A stretch of 31,793 bases of DNA. Origin: DATCJU01 sp036562635. Lineage in GTDB: Bacteria > Actinomycetota > Actinomycetes > Mycobacteriales > Pseudonocardiaceae. Position 1 is the first letter of the stretch; every line of letters begins with the position of its first letter. The stretch spans positions 1 to 31,793 of the forward strand of contig DATCJU010000041.1 in the NCBI GenBank assembly GCA_036562635.1. The letters are read 5' to 3'. The notes beneath the pieces were generated by a model. The model saw only the letters and a list, made by a program, of their open reading frames with translations. It searched no databases and had not been told where the DNA came from. Position numbers and translations under genes: made by a program. This document shows positions 30,076-31,793 of the stretch, piece by piece.

Positions 30076-31050
30076 TCAGTTCGGTTCGACCACCGAGGCG
30101 GCCGTGGCGTGACAGGCCACCTCGGCCTGCTGCCCACCGGTCAGGATCGGCAGATCCACGGTCCGGCACCGGTCGGCGACCTCCGCGGCCGCCCCCGAGG
30201 CCAGCAACGGGCAACGGGGGTGGAACCGGCAACCGGCCGGCACCTGCGTGGGGTCCGGGGGCTCCCCGGACAGCACCGTCGGTGTCTCCCTCGACTCCGG
30301 CAGCACGGACAACAACGCCTTGGTGTAGGGGTGGCGTGGCGCGGTCAGCACCTGCTCCACCGGACCGACCTCCACGATCCGCCCCAGGTACATCACCGCC
30401 ACCCGGTCGGCGATGTTCCAGGCCAGCCCCAGATCGTGGGTGACCACCAGGGCGGCCAAGCCCAGCTCCTCGCGCAGCCGCAGCAGCAGCGCCAGGATCT
30501 CGCCCCGCACCGAGGCGTCCAGCGAGGCCACCGGCTCGTCGGCGACGAGCAGCCGCGGCTGCAGGGCCAGCGCACCGGCGATCACCACCCGCTGCCGCTG
30601 CCCACCGGACAGCTCGTGCGGCATGCGCAGGAAGAACCGCTCCGGGGGACGCAGCCCGGCCCGGGCCAGCGCCTCGGCCACCTGCTCCCGCTCGTTCCCG
30701 GGGATGCGGTGGATGCGCAACCCCTCCGCCACGGCCTCGTACACGCTGTGCCGCGGGTTCAACGCCCCGGTGGGGTCCTGCAGCACCAGCTGCACCTGGC
30801 GGCGGTACTCCCGCAGCGCCCGGGACGAGGAGGGCAGCGGCCGTCCGTCGAAGAGGACCTCACCGGCGCTGGGGCGCTGCAACCCCAGCAGGGTGCGGGC
30901 CAGCGTGGTCTTGCCGCAGCCGGACTCGCCCACTAGCGCCACGATCTCCCCGGAGTGCACCTCGAGGTTCACCCCGTCCACGGCCCGGGCCTCCACACCC
31001 CGCGCCCGGAACCGCACCGCCAGGTCCCGGGCCTGCAGCAGCACACCCAT
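30076..31050 (-). CDS. Dipeptide/oligopeptide ABC transporter ATP-binding protein (DppF/OppF-like)
   Basis: A 324-residue nucleotide-binding subunit of a peptide/nickel-type importer. Walker A is GESGCGKT (41-48), the Q-loop VLQDP (89-93), the signature LSGGQ (147-151), Walker B LLVADEP (167-173) with the D-loop SLD, and the H-loop His in VVTHDLG. The C-terminal oligopeptide-transporter extension (GCRFHPRCP...DRC) contains the cysteines typical of this subfamily. ATG 31050 shares one base with the TGA of the upstream ATPase (TGATG), so they are translationally coupled. The permease and substrate-binding genes must lie beyond the right edge; the substrate (peptide, nickel or sugar) is unknown. 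Confidence 0.93.
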   Translation of the reverse strand: MGVLLQARDLAVRFRARGVEARAVDGVNLEVHSGEIVALVGESGCGKTTLARTLLGLQRPSAGEVLFDGRPLPSSSRALREYRRQVQLVLQDPTGALNPRHSVYEAVAEGLRIHRIPGNEREQVAEALARAGLRPPERFFLRMPHELSGGQRQRVVIAGALALQPRLLVADEPVASLDASVRGEILALLLRLREELGLAALVVTHDLGLAWNIADRVAVMYLGRIVEVGPVEQVLTAPRHPYTKALLSVLPESRETPTVLSGEPPDPTQVPAGCRFHPRCPLLASGAAAEVADRCRTVDLPILTGGQQAEVACHATAASVVEPN

Positions 31051-31793
31051 CAGTGCTCCTCCCCCGTCTGACCGGTCGGCGTGCTCAGGGCCGTCCCGTC
31101 CTGCGGCACGTGCACGCACGCGGCCCACCGCTGCTCGGCGGCACGGCGCAGCATCACGTCCACCGTCCGGCACTCGTCCGTCGCCTTGGCGCACCGCGGG
31201 TGGAACGGGCAGCCGTCAGGCAGGTCGGCCGGATCCGGCGGGTCACCGGGTAGCCCCTGCGGGGCCATCCGGGACGCCGGGTCACCGATGGTGGGGAAGG
31301 CCGCGGACAGGGCTGCGCTGTAGGGGTGCACCGGTTCGCGCACCACCTGCTCGGCCGGGCCGAGTTCCACCACCCGCCCGGCGTACATGACGGCCAGGCG
31401 CTGGCAGGTGGCGGCCAGCACGGACAGGTCGTGGCTGATCATCACCAGGCCGATGCCGCGCTCGGCGACCAGCTCGGACAGCAGGGCCAGCACCTGGGCC
31501 TGCACCATCACGTCCAGGGCCGTGGTCGGCTCGTCGGCGATCACCAGCCGGGGCGAGCAGGCCAGCGCCATGGCAATCATGACCCGCTGCCGCTGCCCAC
31601 CGGACAGCTCGTGCGGGTAGGCCCCGGCCCGCCGGGCGGGCAGCCCCACCCGCCCCAGCAGCTCCGCGACCTGACGGCGCAGCTCGGCGTCCGAGGGCTG
31701 CCGGGTGCCGCCGTCCTCGGTGGGCACGCCGTGCAGCCGGATCGGCTCGGCGATCTGCTCACCGATGGTGCGCACTGGGTTCAGGGCGTGCAT
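31050..31793 (-). CDS. Dipeptide/oligopeptide ABC transporter ATP-binding protein (DppD/OppD-like), partial
   Basis: The 3' part (247 codons) of the partner ATPase. The first visible residues, MHALNPVRTIGEQI, correspond to the region just after the Q-loop, so the true start and Walker A are outside the window; the ATG at the edge is internal. Visible are LSGGQRQRVMIAMAL, Walker B RLVIADEPTTALD, the H-loop in MISHDLSVLA, and a C-terminal oligopeptide-transporter extension with GCPFHPRCAKATDECR. With the downstream ATPase it forms the usual DppD-DppF heterodimer of a peptide-type importer. Confidence 0.93.
   Translation of the reverse strand: MHALNPVRTIGEQIAEPIRLHGVPTEDGGTRQPSDAELRRQVAELLGRVGLPARRAGAYPHELSGGQRQRVMIAMALACSPRLVIADEPTTALDVMVQAQVLALLSELVAERGIGLVMISHDLSVLAATCQRLAVMYAGRVVELGPAEQVVREPVHPYSAALSAAFPTIGDPASRMAPQGLPGDPPDPADLPDGCPFHPRCAKATDECRTVDVMLRRAAEQRWAACVHVPQDGTALSTPTGQTGEEH

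Overview
The window is chromosomal DNA from a G+C-rich, mycothiol-making actinomycete. The pointers are mshC (a mycothiol biosynthesis gene), DUF3090 and SCO1664-family genes, a DUF5988 protein, frequent GTG starts, and start codons sitting seven bases behind a TAGGnT -10 box. The order is not certain; Pseudonocardiales, Streptosporangiales and Streptomycetales all fit. No rRNA, tRNA, CRISPR array, insertion sequence or prophage was seen.

Layout. 1-4.9 kb: two secreted proteins, a 1231-residue fusion (glucose/sorbosone-dehydrogenase propeller, PKD, CBM6-like, PKD, DUF1080) and a free-standing DUF1080 protein, separated and followed by long perfect hairpins. 4.9-7.8 kb: an unrecognised 204-residue protein and a methyltransferase (minus), then a divergent amino-acid permease. 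7.8-10.6 kb: a DeoR-type regulator translationally coupled to an MFS transporter, divergent from an UPF0309/SIS sugar-phosphate protein whose promoter carries a DasR-type (dre-like) inverted repeat. 10.7-16.0 kb (minus): mshC, OsmC, and a VWA/MoxR-ATPase pair. 16.3-18.5 kb: a small hypothetical gene, an 843-base gap with an orphan hairpin, and a pirin. 18.8-20.2 kb (minus): SCO1664 and DUF3090, which normally lie next to mshC but are about 7 kb away here. 20.5-22.5 kb: an S9 peptidase. 22.6-27.6 kb (minus): a small membrane protein, a large PEP-synthase/rifamycin-phosphotransferase-like enzyme, and a diverged PrpF-family protein. 27.6-30.0 kb: an AT-richer divergent promoter region with a tandem 11-bp repeat and a Cys-containing mini-ORF, a DUF5988 protein, a decayed GNAT acetyltransferase, and a general-stress-type membrane protein. 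30.1-31.8 kb (minus): two dipeptide/oligopeptide ABC ATPases, the upstream one cut by the window edge.

How the genes may work together. The first two genes suggest extracellular oxidation and cleavage of a sugar or glycoside. The SIS/DeoR/MFS block looks like a small amino-sugar module. mshC and OsmC both serve thiol and peroxide homeostasis. The rest is mostly single housekeeping or accessory genes. The most notable observations are the dre-like operator on the SIS gene, the shared leaderless-promoter signature, the GNAT pseudogene with three separate lesions, and the secreted dehydrogenase/DUF1080 fusion. None amounts to a clearly new multi-gene system.
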